From contig CALRXS010000004.1 of NCBI GenBank assembly GCA_943372195.1, forward strand, positions 1-64,000: a stretch of DNA of 64,000 nt, in the 5' to 3' direction. Below, in pieces: positions 35,438 through 45,060 of this stretch (the first letter of the stretch is position 1; every line of letters starts with the position of its first letter). This DNA is from JAEYZM01 sp943372195. Its GTDB lineage: Bacteria; Bacteroidota; Bacteroidia; Sphingobacteriales; Sphingobacteriaceae. A program made the position numbers and the translations under genes. The notes under the pieces are model-generated. The model saw only the letters and a program-made list of their open reading frames with translations, ran no database searches and was not told the DNA's origin.

Positions 35438-37885
35438 TTATCCCCCTTGCTGTCCAGAACTTTTTTGCTGAGTATCATCATTTTGTATACTTCTATTGTT
35501 TTTCTTCACACCACCTTGAAGTTTACCAAACTTATAAGTGATACTAAATCCGTAGTGACGATAAAAATTTTGATATCTGCTCGATGATTCAAAATCGCTC
35601 GATCTTTGATCGAATTCCCATGCTCTAAATTTCTCAAAGGGATTTGCAATTTGTGCGCTCAACATTAAATTTTTATTGAAAAATTCTTTCGTAACACTTA
35701 TCGAAGAAAATATGAAATCATTCGACTGCCCCTGTAACTGTATTTGTGCACTGTTATACCCAAGGTTCATTCTCAATCTATATTCTTGAGGAAGTGTATA
35801 AGAAACAAATGCAAATAAATTACCTTGTAATCCGCTGTTTTTATAAGTCAATCCGTTTAGCGCTCCTTCTATCCACAAATACGATATCTGTGAGTTTACA
35901 TTGACATTAATCTTTTTATTAATAGGCATATTGATATTTGCATTCAATCCTAAATTTTTATCATTACCAACATTCTCAAAAGTTGTTCTTGAAATGGTAT
36001 CTGCCCCTAGTACTGTTATATTTTGAATTGTATTATCAGCAAATGAATAATTTAATCCGACGTTAATCGACCCTTTCTTAAATGTACTATAACCTAATTC
36101 AAAATTATTTGTCAATACTGCATTTAAATTTGGGTTACCATAATTGATAAAACGCGGGTCATTTAATGCAACGAAAGGATTTAATTGCCAAATGCTTGGG
36201 CGCTCTATTCTTTGAGTATAGCCAATATTAATATTACTCATATCTTTCATTTTTCTTTGTATAGATATTGCAGGTATCAAATTGGTATAATCTTGTTTTA
36301 CCTCTGTTAAACTACTCGTAAAATTTGCATCAACAGTAGTTCGCTCTAATCTAAGTCCGGCACGTACCGACCATTTATCAAACTTCACATTATATGAATT
36401 ATAAAAGCTATAAACGTTTTGTTGATAATCAAAGTCATTTGTTTGAGCAGAATCTGTTAGATATGAATTTGATAATAAATCAAAGTATTTAAATTCATAC
36501 TCCGAAAAATTATTTCTAGTAATTGCCTTTACACCTGTTTCTAAGTCTAGTTTAGAATTTAATGGCTGTACATAATCTATCTGATAAGTCTGTTCTATAC
36601 TCCCAGATTTATTGTCTTGTTGAAAGGGTACAAATTGATAATTAAATGAACTTGACTGTGTTACATCATTAAAACTTGTATTGATATTTGGAGAATACTT
36701 GTATGATAAAGTTAATAACTGCGATTTATTTTTCTTAAATCCTTTTTGATAATTTAATCCCAAGTCTAATGAATTCCATGTCCCCTCACTTACATCTATC
36801 AAATTAAAACTCTGATTCAATACTCCATCAGAATTATAAAATGAATTATTTTGTGTTCTGCTGAAATTATTATTGCCAGGGTTCCAACCAATTTCTGCTG
36901 TTAATAAATTCAAGGTATCAAATTCATAACTCATCTCCGATTGCAAATAATTCCATGTCCAGCCATTCTTACTAACACCCTCCTGATTCAATAAATTATT
37001 ATCTGCAACGCTTCTTCTACTATTCGACCAAGTTGTGCCTGGCATGGTGCTAGTTCCCATTCCATAATAAGCACTCACCGCGAATTTGTTTTGTTTGAGT
37101 GTTAGGTTTGCGTTGATACCCGGACCCCAGATAAAATTATATCTGGTAGAGATACTTCCATTATAACCAGATTCGATTTTTTGTGTAGTGATTACATTGA
37201 TAATACCTGCAATTCCATCGGCGTCGTATTTTGAAGGGGGATTAGTGATGACTTCAATTTTCACGATGCTACTTGCAGGCATTGCTCTGAAAACATCTTT
37301 CGGAGAACGAGCCACTAAGGAAGAGTTTCTTCCATTTATTAAAACTTTGAAATTTGAACTTCCTTTTACTTGAATATTATCATCTGCATCAACTGTTACC
37401 AATGGTACTTTACGTAACATATCTAATGCTGTTTGAAATTTACTCTCTGGGTCTGATTGCACATCGTAAGTAATTCTATCAGCCTCTTGCTTTACTAAAT
37501 TCTTCTCTGTACTTACAGTAACTTCCTTTAATGTTTTTTCTTCTTGTGAAATTACAATTGAATTTAGCTGGATGTTAGCGTTGTTTGCATCGACCTCGAC
37601 TTCGATGTATTTCTTTTTATAACCAACATTTAATACACTTAATAGATGTTTACCATAGGGTAATTTCTCTAAAATGAAGCTACCATCTTCTTTTGTTAAA
37701 GCACTTCTTAAATTTGATTGACCTTCTATTTTTAAACTTATAGTTGCAAATGCAATCGGCTGATTGTTGCTTGAGTCTATTATTACGCCTCTAATAGCAC
37801 CTGTATTTTCATTCGTTTGAGCGAAAGTAAATGAGCTGAGTGTGAATAATAATAATGCGATAAAATTTAATTTGAACAATTTCAT
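35438..37885 (-). CDS. Outer-membrane receptor with carboxypeptidase-regulatory-like N-terminus
   Basis: 815 residues: signal peptide to about 22, a CarboxypepD_reg-like domain (GAIRGVIIDSSNNQPIAFA... to about 110), a plug-like region with DMLRKVPLV, VLINGRNSSLV and IEVITNPPSKYDADG, and a C-terminal TonB-receptor-like barrel (outer membrane protein beta-barrel family). The final 25 residues are a polar Gln/Ser tail. The plug motif ITNPPSKYDA is typical of this Bacteroidota family. The substrate is unknown. Upstream lie two inverted TTTGTAACA half-sites. Confidence 0.85.
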   Translation of the reverse strand: MKLFKLNFIALLLFTLSSFTFAQTNENTGAIRGVIIDSSNNQPIAFATISLKIEGQSNLRSALTKEDGSFILEKLPYGKHLLSVLNVGYKKKYIEVEVDANNANIQLNSIVISQEEKTLKEVTVSTEKNLVKQEADRITYDVQSDPESKFQTALDMLRKVPLVTVDADDNIQVKGSSNFKVLINGRNSSLVARSPKDVFRAMPASSIVKIEVITNPPSKYDADGIAGIINVITTQKIESGYNGSISTRYNFIWGPGINANLTLKQNKFAVSAYYGMGTSTMPGTTWSNSRRSVADNNLLNQEGVSKNGWTWNYLQSEMSYEFDTLNLLTAEIGWNPGNNNFSRTQNNSFYNSDGVLNQSFNLIDVSEGTWNSLDLGLNYQKGFKKNKSQLLTLSYKYSPNINTSFNDVTQSSSFNYQFVPFQQDNKSGSIEQTYQIDYVQPLNSKLDLETGVKAITRNNFSEYEFKYFDLLSNSYLTDSAQTNDFDYQQNVYSFYNSYNVKFDKWSVRAGLRLERTTVDANFTSSLTEVKQDYTNLIPAISIQRKMKDMSNINIGYTQRIERPSIWQLNPFVALNDPRFINYGNPNLNAVLTNNFELGYSTFKKGSINVGLNYSFADNTIQNITVLGADTISRTTFENVGNDKNLGLNANINMPINKKINVNVNSQISYLWIEGALNGLTYKNSGLQGNLFAFVSYTLPQEYRLRMNLGYNSAQIQLQGQSNDFIFSSISVTKEFFNKNLMLSAQIANPFEKFRAWEFDQRSSDFESSSRYQNFYRHYGFSITYKFGKLQGGVKKNNRSIQNDDTQQKSSGQQGG

Positions 37886-37939
37886 TTCTTATTACATTGG
37901 TTTGATGTAGAGCAATGTTAAGAAATTAATCATTAGAGT

Positions 37940-37976
37940 TTTGTAACAGATGATTGACTAACACGGATGTTACAAA
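37940..37976. promoter_or_regulatory. Inverted half-sites TTTGTAACA...TGTTACAAA
   Basis: Perfect 9-bp arms separated by 19 bases, in the 94-base spacer upstream of the outer-membrane receptor gene and downstream of the sulfur locus. The core GTTACAAA recurs upstream of tauE at 45031, suggesting one regulator (perhaps the Crp/Fnr protein of the locus). Confidence 0.45.
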
Positions 37977-37979
37977 CCA

Positions 37980-39380
37980 TTAAAATCTATAGTTCGCAAT
38001 TATGTTAAAAAGTGTTAAATCTACTTTATTTATTACGTATTTGTCATTATTATACGTATTCGCATTCTTAAATTTCTGAACATAAATAAAATCTAAAGTC
38101 AATCCATCTAAAAATTTATCAAATTTATATTTCAAATCTATGTTCAATTGAATATAGCTTGGTAAGCCATATTTATTTTTTGCATACACTTTCACATCTG
38201 GTAAATCATAATATCCCAATCCCCAATCGCTTGCTAATTTATTTTTAATTATATCTGTTTTATGATTAAAAGTAATAGCATGTACATCTGCTAATCCCTC
38301 GTTACGTTCTCTAGCCATGAATGTATAAAACGGATCACGCCCCCATTCTCTTGGCATTAAATATTTACCATCATCAGTAATACGGGTATAGTTAATATAA
38401 AATTTATTCTTTGATGTTAAATATCCGATACGTGTGCTGAAAATGTTTGATTGTTTTTGTCCTTCGAAATATGTTTTCAAAACCGAATCACTTCCCCCAT
38501 TATTTACTTTTCCTTGGTTAACGTACATCCCCGAAATATTAATTTTATCTCTGCTATTTACATCAAACAAATAGTCAACTTCGATCATGCTTGTATTCAT
38601 TACATTTTCTACATGTTGTTGATGTAGGTTAAGTTTCAGATTTTTATTGAATTTATAGCCCAATCCCCAATAGGCAATGTATTTACTTTCTATGTTTCCT
38701 TTGTAATTCGATGGAGTGCCAATTGAATTTACTCCAGTAGCATATACTGCCATCGACTCTTCTATACTATACCATTTTACAGTGCTTCTAGGTGAAACTG
38801 AAATTATATAGCCCGCTTCAATTTCAAGATTTTTTATTTCATTAAAATTTAAGGTGATACCATCTATTAAAGACGGACGCATTCTTCCATCTTGTAGATT
38901 AATAAATGGAGTTTTTAGATGTTGTTTACCAATTTTAGCATACGATTTTCTGAAGTTGTATTTAAGATATAAATCTTCTAATCGATCTAAATCATGTTTA
39001 TTACTTGGATTCTCTATATCGAATAAACCAACTTCATATCTATTCGGTTGATTCGTTAATGAATCTAAAGTTGTTAAATCACTTGAATAAATATTATATA
39101 TAAAGAATCCGCTTATACCCATTTGAAAGCCATAAAATTTTGCACTTTCAAAATCTATACCCATACCAACTCCCATAGCATATGAGTCACTTAAATTCTT
39201 GGTATTATTCGTATAGAACGACGCAAATCTTGCATGACCGCCGAACTCACCATTCTTAAAAAAATAACTTAATTTATTTGAGTCTGATTTACTCTCTTGA
39301 TTGTGTTCATCTTTTTTATTCTCTGCTTTCAATGTAATTGTAAGCATACTAAATAGTAAGACGAAGTATATATTTTTCAC
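37980..39380 (-). CDS. OprD-family outer-membrane porin
   Basis: 466 residues with a signal peptide (MKNIYFVLLFSMLTITLKA). The region AKIGKQHLKTPFINLQDGRM, then RPSLIDGITL, resembles the OprD constriction segment (GRQxL.TP...D.R..P..F.G). Alternating aromatic strands end in NIIANYRF. OprD-like porins let small anions or acids pass. Adjacent to the TsdA-like cytochrome gene (2-base gap) and YeeE/YedE transporters, it is a plausible thiosulfate or sulfate pore, but that is inference. Confidence 0.75.
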   Translation of the reverse strand: MKNIYFVLLFSMLTITLKAENKKDEHNQESKSDSNKLSYFFKNGEFGGHARFASFYTNNTKNLSDSYAMGVGMGIDFESAKFYGFQMGISGFFIYNIYSSDLTTLDSLTNQPNRYEVGLFDIENPSNKHDLDRLEDLYLKYNFRKSYAKIGKQHLKTPFINLQDGRMRPSLIDGITLNFNEIKNLEIEAGYIISVSPRSTVKWYSIEESMAVYATGVNSIGTPSNYKGNIESKYIAYWGLGYKFNKNLKLNLHQQHVENVMNTSMIEVDYLFDVNSRDKINISGMYVNQGKVNNGGSDSVLKTYFEGQKQSNIFSTRIGYLTSKNKFYINYTRITDDGKYLMPREWGRDPFYTFMARERNEGLADVHAITFNHKTDIIKNKLASDWGLGYYDLPDVKVYAKNKYGLPSYIQLNIDLKYKFDKFLDGLTLDFIYVQKFKNANTYNNDKYVINKVDLTLFNIIANYRF

Positions 39381-39382
39381 GC

Positions 39383-40393
39383 TTATACTTTTTTACTTTT
39401 TTCTTTTTTTAACTCTGCACGTTTTTCTTTGATAGGCTTGAAAGGTCCGTATTTATGTTGCTCTTCCGAGAATCCATCATGAAATGGACCGAATGGATGA
39501 TCAATCGGTTTACCTGCAATATTTGGCCAATCTTTTTTGATATTCTTTTTTGGTCTTGCTTGTGAATTTACATATGCAGCAACATCCCATGCTTCTTCAT
39601 CTGTTAACTGTGGGTTTTCATAGTTTACTCCCAATGGCATATTCGATTTTACATACCCAGCAAAACGTGATAGTCTAAATAAACCAGCACCATCATTATA
39701 ACTATGATCACCCCAAAGAGGAGGGTAGGTATAACCTGTTTTGTCTGCATTGGCCATTCCCTCACCATTAACCATATGACAGCTCACACATTTATTTTGA
39801 TAGACTAATTTCCCTTTCTCAGGGTCAGCTGCTCTATCTAAAAATAAAACTTCTGTAATACCACTGCCTTCAGGTTTATCACCCTTTTGAACATTTGTAC
39901 CTAAGAAATTAATATAACTCACAATGGCTTGCATTTCTTTACCAACTTCAGGTAAAGCTTTACCATTTAAACTTCTTTCAAAACAATCGTTCACTCGTTT
40001 CGGAATGTCTTCTTCAGCACCAGAACGTTCTCTGAATTTAGGATAGGTTGATGCTACTGCCGAATAATTATTTCCCCAAGCTTTTGCACCTGCATCAAGA
40101 TGACAGTTTTGACAATTCATGCCGTTGCTCATAGAGGCTACGGTGCCTTTCGGACCTAAATACAATGAAGTGTTTTTGATTAATTCTTTTCCATAGAGAA
40201 TCATTTCTTTTTCATTAGCAGGCATCAAACTTTCATCTGGTGCTTGCCATACACTTGGTTTTGAAACTTCAACTATTGCATCTGTTGCAATAGTTGACTC
40301 TTCGATAATTTCTGGTTGGTCAGATACTGCAATGATTGCTGTGCCTGCCATCAGACTTCCAAATAGAATTGTTAAAAATGTGTTCGTTCTCAT
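39383..40393 (-). CDS. TsdA-like dihaem cytochrome c (thiosulfate dehydrogenase family)
   Basis: 336 residues, exported (N-terminal hydrophobic ILFGSLMAGTAIIAV). Two haem-binding motifs, C94QNCH98 and C202VSCH206. The first domain has NGMNCQNCHLDAG, then RVNDCFERSLNGK with Cys137. That cysteine corresponds to the distal Cys ligand of haem 1 in thiosulfate dehydrogenases, and LRF...SNMPLG supplies the second haem ligand Met. TsdA couples two thiosulfate to tetrathionate. Neighbouring transport and rhodanese genes fit sulfur chemistry. The final 40 residues are a basic, low-complexity tail not needed for the fold. Confidence 0.82.
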   Translation of the reverse strand: MRTNTFLTILFGSLMAGTAIIAVSDQPEIIEESTIATDAIVEVSKPSVWQAPDESLMPANEKEMILYGKELIKNTSLYLGPKGTVASMSNGMNCQNCHLDAGAKAWGNNYSAVASTYPKFRERSGAEEDIPKRVNDCFERSLNGKALPEVGKEMQAIVSYINFLGTNVQKGDKPEGSGITEVLFLDRAADPEKGKLVYQNKCVSCHMVNGEGMANADKTGYTYPPLWGDHSYNDGAGLFRLSRFAGYVKSNMPLGVNYENPQLTDEEAWDVAAYVNSQARPKKNIKKDWPNIAGKPIDHPFGPFHDGFSEEQHKYGPFKPIKEKRAELKKEKSKKV

Positions 40394-40405
40394 GTTGTTT
40401 TTTTA

Positions 40406-40816
40406 TTAATGAGGAAGTCGAGGTCTTAAAAAACTATACATCCAAGTACCTAATAATGCTGATAAAATCACCACAAGTATTATTGCGTAACCACTGCCGA
40501 TAAGAGCGTAAAGAGGACCAGGACAAGCGCCTGCTAATGCCCAACCCATACCGAAGATCGTACCACCAATGATACTTCCTTTGTTGAATTGCTTATCTGG
40601 TATGTTTATCGCTTCACCATTTAAAGCTGGTATTTTAAATTTTTTAATAATTAAGATGGATGTCATCGCTACCACAATTGCAGAGCCAATGATACCATAC
40701 ATATGAAAACTTTGAAATCTAAACATCTCTTGAATTCTATACCAAGAAACAGCTTCAGATTTTGTTAGCACTACACCAAACAAGATGCCTACTAATAAAT
40801 ATTTTATGTATTTCAT
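40406..40816 (-). CDS. YeeE/YedE-family half transporter (DUF6691-like)
   Basis: 136 residues with four helices. Conserved features are the TKSEAVSWYRIQEMF segment and GWALAGACPGPLYALIGSG with Cys98, one of the thiol positions in the YeeE thiosulfate uptake path. The gene lies 3 bases downstream of a second half and completes a two-subunit version of the fused YeeE/YedE protein. It probably imports thiosulfate or another sulfur anion. Confidence 0.82.
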   Translation of the reverse strand: MKYIKYLLVGILFGVVLTKSEAVSWYRIQEMFRFQSFHMYGIIGSAIVVAMTSILIIKKFKIPALNGEAINIPDKQFNKGSIIGGTIFGMGWALAGACPGPLYALIGSGYAIILVVILSALLGTWMYSFLRPRLPH

Positions 40817-40819
40817 GTT

Positions 40820-41377
40820 TTAGAAAATTAGAGGTAAAATAAAATGTGTCATTAACAATCCGCCGATAAAGAAAAAGATCACAGTTACTAGTGAAGGCCA
40901 TTGTAATGAAGAGATTCCCATGATTGCATGACCCGATGTGCAACCTCCTGCATATCTTGATCCGAAGCCTATCATAAATCCTCCTAATACTAATACCAAC
41001 ATTCCTTTTACACTGAATAAGAATTCTAAATTAAAAATCTGATCTGGTAAAAGTCCTTTCACTTCTGTTACACCTAACTTTGCAATATCTTGAACAGTAG
41101 CATCTGAAATAGCTACTGCATAATCAGGTTTTACAAATACACTACCTGCTAAAAATCCGCCTATCAAAATACCCAATACAAAAACCATGTTCCATAATTC
41201 TGATTTCCAATTGTACTTTAAAAAGTTAATATTAAAAGGCGCAATAGCAGCACAGGTATGTCGGAGTGACGAAGAAATACCTAGCATTTTATTGCCTACT
41301 AAAAGTAATAAGGGTACTGATAGTCCGATGATTGGGCCGGCTATATACCAAGGCCAAGGTTCGTATAAAAAATCCAT
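40820..41377 (-). CDS. YeeE/YedE-family half transporter
   Basis: 185 residues, about five helices. Motif RYAGGCTSGHAIMG with Cys146 is the hallmark of YeeE/YedE sulfur transporters. The N-terminus PWPWYIAGPIIGLSVPLLLL matches the family start. Paired with the 136-residue protein in an operon, it probably forms the inner-membrane pore for thiosulfate. Confidence 0.87.
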   Translation of the reverse strand: MDFLYEPWPWYIAGPIIGLSVPLLLLVGNKMLGISSSLRHTCAAIAPFNINFLKYNWKSELWNMVFVLGILIGGFLAGSVFVKPDYAVAISDATVQDIAKLGVTEVKGLLPDQIFNLEFLFSVKGMLVLVLGGFMIGFGSRYAGGCTSGHAIMGISSLQWPSLVTVIFFFIGGLLMTHFILPLIF

Positions 41378-41396
41378 ATGGGTGTTTGTCTTTTAA

Positions 41397-42233
41397 TTAA
41401 ATTTTGTAAGTAATAATTGGCTTAAATACATGATTAACTAAATCAGCAGAAACACAACCGTTAATTAATTTATTAACGCCCGTTCTTTGTCTACTACCGA
41501 TTGAGATTACATCAACATTATTATATAAACAATATTTTTCTATGCCAGTCTCTACTTCTTTATCATTGATTACAGAATATTTTACATCTACTAACTCGTA
41601 TTTGTCTGCAAATTTTTTCATGTTAGCTAATACTTCGTCATCTACCATAAATGAATTCGGAGTGTTAACTCTTAATAAATGTATTTCTGCATGAAAAGCT
41701 TCTTGTATCGTTTTTATAATCGATGGGAAATTTTCGACTTCATGACTAAAACTATTCGTAAATACTAATGATTTAACTAGCATCTCTGAACGATCACACT
41801 TCACTGTAAATACTGGCGCCGTAGCATGCATTGCAACATACTCAGCATGTGAACCCGTAATGTATTCTTTTATGCCTGTAGAACCATGAGTTCCCATCAC
41901 AATTAAATCCATCGTATTCGTTTTCGCATACTTTATCGTTTCTTCATTTACATGTCCGAAACATACACACGACTTTACTTCAAACTCAGCTAATGAATCT
42001 ACAAGGTTTTTCATTTTAAGTTCAGCCTCAATCTTCTGTAATTTGAGTGCTTGAATATCCATCTCGCCATCTTCTACTAATTCGCCTTCATTATCAAGTA
42101 ATACATGTGAAGGTAAAGTAATGAAATGAAGAAGATGTAATTCTACTTTTGATGTTTTTGCAATTTTCTTTGCAATATCAATTCCGAATTTTGATACATC
42201 CGAAAAATCGACAGGTACTAATATTTTCTTCAT
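41397..42233 (-). CDS. Universal stress protein with two UspA domains
   Basis: 278 residues in two tandem UspA folds: MKKILVPVDFSDVSK at the start, the nucleotide loop IVMGTHGSTGIKEYITGSHA near 120, and a second domain ending VISIGSRQRTGVNKLI. In the first, the G2xG9xGS/T motif is intact, and the second is degenerate. The ATG at 42233 is chosen because it gives the standard Usp start and lies 10 bases after the rhodanese stop. Function in the sulfur locus is unknown; it may respond to redox stress. Confidence 0.85.
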   Translation of the reverse strand: MKKILVPVDFSDVSKFGIDIAKKIAKTSKVELHLLHFITLPSHVLLDNEGELVEDGEMDIQALKLQKIEAELKMKNLVDSLAEFEVKSCVCFGHVNEETIKYAKTNTMDLIVMGTHGSTGIKEYITGSHAEYVAMHATAPVFTVKCDRSEMLVKSLVFTNSFSHEVENFPSIIKTIQEAFHAEIHLLRVNTPNSFMVDDEVLANMKKFADKYELVDVKYSVINDKEVETGIEKYCLYNNVDVISIGSRQRTGVNKLINGCVSADLVNHVFKPIITYKI

Positions 42234-42243
42234 AATTTTATGA

Positions 42244-42561
42244 TTAAAATGGCCAAGCACCAATGCCGCCCATTAAATTGTTAGATTTAAATCCTAGTTC
42301 AGCCATTAACATACAGGCTTGCCCTGAGCGATTGCCACTTCTACAATACACAAAGTATTCTTTGTTTTTATCTAAAGCGTCTATTTGATCTCTGAAATCT
42401 GGATTAAAAATATCGATGTTTACAGAACCTTCAATATGTCCTGCAGCAAATTCCTCTGGTGTTCTTACATCTAATAAAACACCATTATTGCTTTCAAAAT
42501 TTGATTTAAATTCTCTACCGTTCAAGTTGTTGAAGGGGAGAGTGTGGAGTGAGTTTAACAT
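42244..42561 (-). CDS. Single-domain rhodanese-like sulfurtransferase
   Basis: 105 residues. LLDVRTPEEFAAGHIEGSVN, then the active-site loop C73RSGNRS. It transfers sulfane sulfur from thiosulfate or persulfides and is probably cytoplasmic. It is encoded between the dioxygenase-rhodanese fusion and the stress protein. Confidence 0.92.
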   Translation of the reverse strand: MLNSLHTLPFNNLNGREFKSNFESNNGVLLDVRTPEEFAAGHIEGSVNIDIFNPDFRDQIDALDKNKEYFVYCRSGNRSGQACMLMAELGFKSNNLMGGIGAWPF

Positions 42562-42587
42562 ATTTTTAGTATTGAGTGCTGAGTATA

Positions 42588-42631
42588 GAGTACTGAGATG
42601 ATAAGCTTTACTAAATTCATCTCAGTAGCTC
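42588..42631. repeat. Inverted repeat GAGTACTGAGATGA with TATAG words
   Basis: Arms at 42588-42601 and 42617-42631 are complementary over 14 positions with one interruption. The word GAGTACTGAGATGA is close to that of the 4247-4332 repeat. It lies between the persulfide-dioxygenase stop and the rhodanese start and overlaps a CTACATT-word tract up to 42675. Confidence 0.6.
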
Positions 42632-42670
42632 TTTTTTTAAATTCTACATTCTAAATTTTACATTCTACAT

Positions 42671-44095
42671 TTAAAGTAGTGTTGACGGACAAACATAGTC
42701 ACTCACCTGAAACTTCTCAGTTTCTTTGATTGATTTGAAGCCACCGTCTACGTCGATTAAGTTATCGTATCCTCTTGCTTTTAATGTTGAAGCAAAGATC
42801 ATTGAACGATATCCACCAGCACAATGAACATAGTATGTTTTGTTCTTATCTACTTGCATCATGCTTTCATTGATATAATCTAATGGTGCGCTTGTTGCAT
42901 TGATAATATGCTCTGAATCGTATTCGCTTTTCTTTCTAACATCTAAAATATTGATGCTTGAATCTTTTGCTTGAATCTCTGCTAATTCATCTGCTGAGAT
43001 AGAACGAATGCTATCAACTTCTTTACCTGCATTTTTCCAAGAATCGAATCCGCCTGCTATGAAACCTATTGCGTAATCATAACCTACACGTGCTAAACGC
43101 GTAACGATTTCTTCTTCTCTACCTGGCTCTGCAACGATTAATATTTGTTGTTTGATATCAGGTATCATTGCACCTACCCATGGAGCAAAGCTACCATCGA
43201 TGCCAATGTTTACTGAATTCGGTATAAAGCCTTTCGCAAATTCTTGCGCATGACGCGTATCTAAAATTAATGCACCAGTTTCATTAGCAGCTGCTTCAAA
43301 AGCCTCTGGTGATAATGCTTGTGTACCTCTTTCTAATACTTGGTCAAAATTATCATAACCTTGAATGTTCATCATTACGTTTAATGGGAAGTATGCAGGT
43401 GGCGCTGTTAAGCCAGTGATAACTTCTTTGATGAATTCTTCTTTCGTCATGTCTGCTCTTAAAGCATAATTCGTTTCTTTCTGATGTCCTAATGTATCAG
43501 TAGTTTCTTTACTCATGTTTTTACCACAAGCAGAACCTGCACCGTGAGCAGGGTATACTGTTAAGTCATCTGGCAATACCATTATTTTGTTTCTTAATGA
43601 ATCAAATAAATGTGATGCTAATATTTCTTGTGTTAAATCTTCTACAACTTTTTGTGCTAAGTCTGGGCGACCTACATCACCAATGAATAATGTATCACCA
43701 GAGAATAATGCAGTCTCTTTACCATTTTCATCTAACAATAAATAGCATGAGCTCTCCATTGTATGTCCAGGTGTGTGTAATAATTTAATAGTGATATTAC
43801 CAACTTTGAATTCTTGATTATCAGTAGCAACGATAGCGTCGAAACCTAATGGCATGGTCGTCGGACCATAAACAATAGGAGCGCCAGTAGCTTTTGATAA
43901 ATCAACGTGACCTGAAACGAAGTCAGCATGAAAGTGTGTTTCAAAAACATACTTAATTGTTGCATTCGCTTGCTTTGCTCTTTCAATGTATGGTTGCACT
44001 TCTCTTAATGGATCAATGATCGCTGCTTCACCATTCGATTCGATGTAATAAGCACCTTGTGCTAAACATCCAGTGTATATTTGTTCTATTTTCAT
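42671..44095 (-). CDS. Persulfide dioxygenase-like MBL enzyme fused to two rhodanese domains
   Basis: 474 residues. The metallo-beta-lactamase domain (1-240) has H54xHxDxxxxH63, HTPGHTxE (His107/His111), Asp134 in FSGDT and His184, matching ETHE1/CstB-type glutathione persulfide dioxygenases. Two rhodanese domains follow: the first (about 275-350) has lost the active Cys (VAEPGREEE replaces it), the second keeps Cys425 in HCAGGYRS. This is the CstB-like layout that oxidises persulfide to sulfite and transfers sulfur. The gene is preceded by a word-repeat hairpin at 44115-44173. Confidence 0.88.
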   Translation of the reverse strand: MKIEQIYTGCLAQGAYYIESNGEAAIIDPLREVQPYIERAKQANATIKYVFETHFHADFVSGHVDLSKATGAPIVYGPTTMPLGFDAIVATDNQEFKVGNITIKLLHTPGHTMESSCYLLLDENGKETALFSGDTLFIGDVGRPDLAQKVVEDLTQEILASHLFDSLRNKIMVLPDDLTVYPAHGAGSACGKNMSKETTDTLGHQKETNYALRADMTKEEFIKEVITGLTAPPAYFPLNVMMNIQGYDNFDQVLERGTQALSPEAFEAAANETGALILDTRHAQEFAKGFIPNSVNIGIDGSFAPWVGAMIPDIKQQILIVAEPGREEEIVTRLARVGYDYAIGFIAGGFDSWKNAGKEVDSIRSISADELAEIQAKDSSINILDVRKKSEYDSEHIINATSAPLDYINESMMQVDKNKTYYVHCAGGYRSMIFASTLKARGYDNLIDVDGGFKSIKETEKFQVSDYVCPSTLL

Positions 44096-44114
44096 ATCTT
44101 AATTTTAGTATTTG

Positions 44115-44173
44115 AGTAGCTAGTAGCTAGTAGCTAGAAACTAGATACTAGATACATCTAGCTACTAGCTACT
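44115..44173. repeat. 16-bp perfect inverted repeat of TAGCTAG words
   Basis: Arms 44115-44130 and 44158-44173 (AGTAGCTAGTAGCTAG and complement) lie between the tauE stop and the MBL-rhodanese start. The same TAGCTACTAGCTAC word recurs as a one-armed tract at 47769-47790 near the phosphodiesterase start. Confidence 0.75.
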
Positions 44174-44179
44174 TTTGTA

Positions 44180-44980
44180 CTATTTAAAAAGTAATTCCTT
44201 TGCTATTATGTAAACTCCCATTATTAAAACAAACCATCCGAAGCCTTTCTTCAATTTATTGCCATCGATTTTCTTTGATAAATAGTTACCGATGAAAATA
44301 CCTGCGACTGCGATTGATGAAACTGTTATTAATAATGTCCAGTTCATTTCGAAATGACCTAAGTCGCCTGTGAATCCGATTAATGATTTTACTGCTATGA
44401 TTAATAATGATGTGCCGACTGCTTCTTTCATTGGCATCCCTGTTAATAATACCAATGCTGGTATAATTAAGAATCCGCCACCTGCACCTACTAATCCGGT
44501 TAATGTACCAACTACGAATCCTTCGATCAAAATGATTAAGAATTTGTATTTGCTTTCACTCATGTTTGAGATATTGCTTGTTGCTTTTTTATCACGAATC
44601 ATTGATAGTGATGCGAATACCATTAGTACTGCAAACAATAACATCATCATGATATTTTTTGTTAATACAAATGAACCGATGTTCATTATTTCAGTGGGTA
44701 TTGCCGGGACTAAAAATTTACGAGTGATATATACAGCAACAATTGATGGTGCGCCGAATATGATGGCAGTTTTGAAGTTTAATAATTTTTCTCTGTATTT
44801 AGAATACGATCCGACTAAACTCGTTAAGCCAACAATAAATAATGAATAGGCAGTTGATTCAACCGGATCAACTTTAAATAAATATACCAATACTGGTACA
44901 GTTAAAATTGAACCACCACCTCCGATGAGTCCGAGTGAAATTCCTATTAATGCCGAAGCAAAGTATCCGATTATTTCCAT
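44180..44980 (-). CDS. TauE/SafE-family sulfite exporter
   Basis: 266 residues, eight hydrophobic helices. GISLGLIGGGGSILTVPVLVY near residue 13-32 and the second half LTGLVGAGGGFLIIPALVLL show the duplicated TauE signature. It would export sulfite, the product of persulfide oxidation. The ATG at 44980 replaces a longer frame with an extra hydrophilic start. Upstream are two GTTAC half-sites. Confidence 0.9.
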   Translation of the reverse strand: MEIIGYFASALIGISLGLIGGGGSILTVPVLVYLFKVDPVESTAYSLFIVGLTSLVGSYSKYREKLLNFKTAIIFGAPSIVAVYITRKFLVPAIPTEIMNIGSFVLTKNIMMMLLFAVLMVFASLSMIRDKKATSNISNMSESKYKFLIILIEGFVVGTLTGLVGAGGGFLIIPALVLLTGMPMKEAVGTSLLIIAVKSLIGFTGDLGHFEMNWTLLITVSSIAVAGIFIGNYLSKKIDGNKLKKGFGWFVLIMGVYIIAKELLFK

Positions 44981-45030
44981 ATTGCTTTTTGAATGTGATA
45001 CAAATATCATCACTTAAAAGCAGAATGAAC

Positions 45031-45044
45031 GTTACAAAAGTTAC
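45031..45044. promoter_or_regulatory. Direct GTTAC half-sites upstream of tauE
   Basis: GTTACAAAAGTTAC: two 5-base half-sites in direct orientation, nine bases apart, located between the Crp/Fnr gene and tauE. The same GTTACAAA core is found inverted at 37940-37976. Confidence 0.4.
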
Positions 45045-45060
45045 ATTGAGAAAAGCGGCT

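Noticed and set aside
44370..44849. 159-residue plus-strand frame opposite tauE
   Set aside because: It is the antisense shadow of the TauE helices; its sequence is a low-complexity Asn/Ile pattern without known features.
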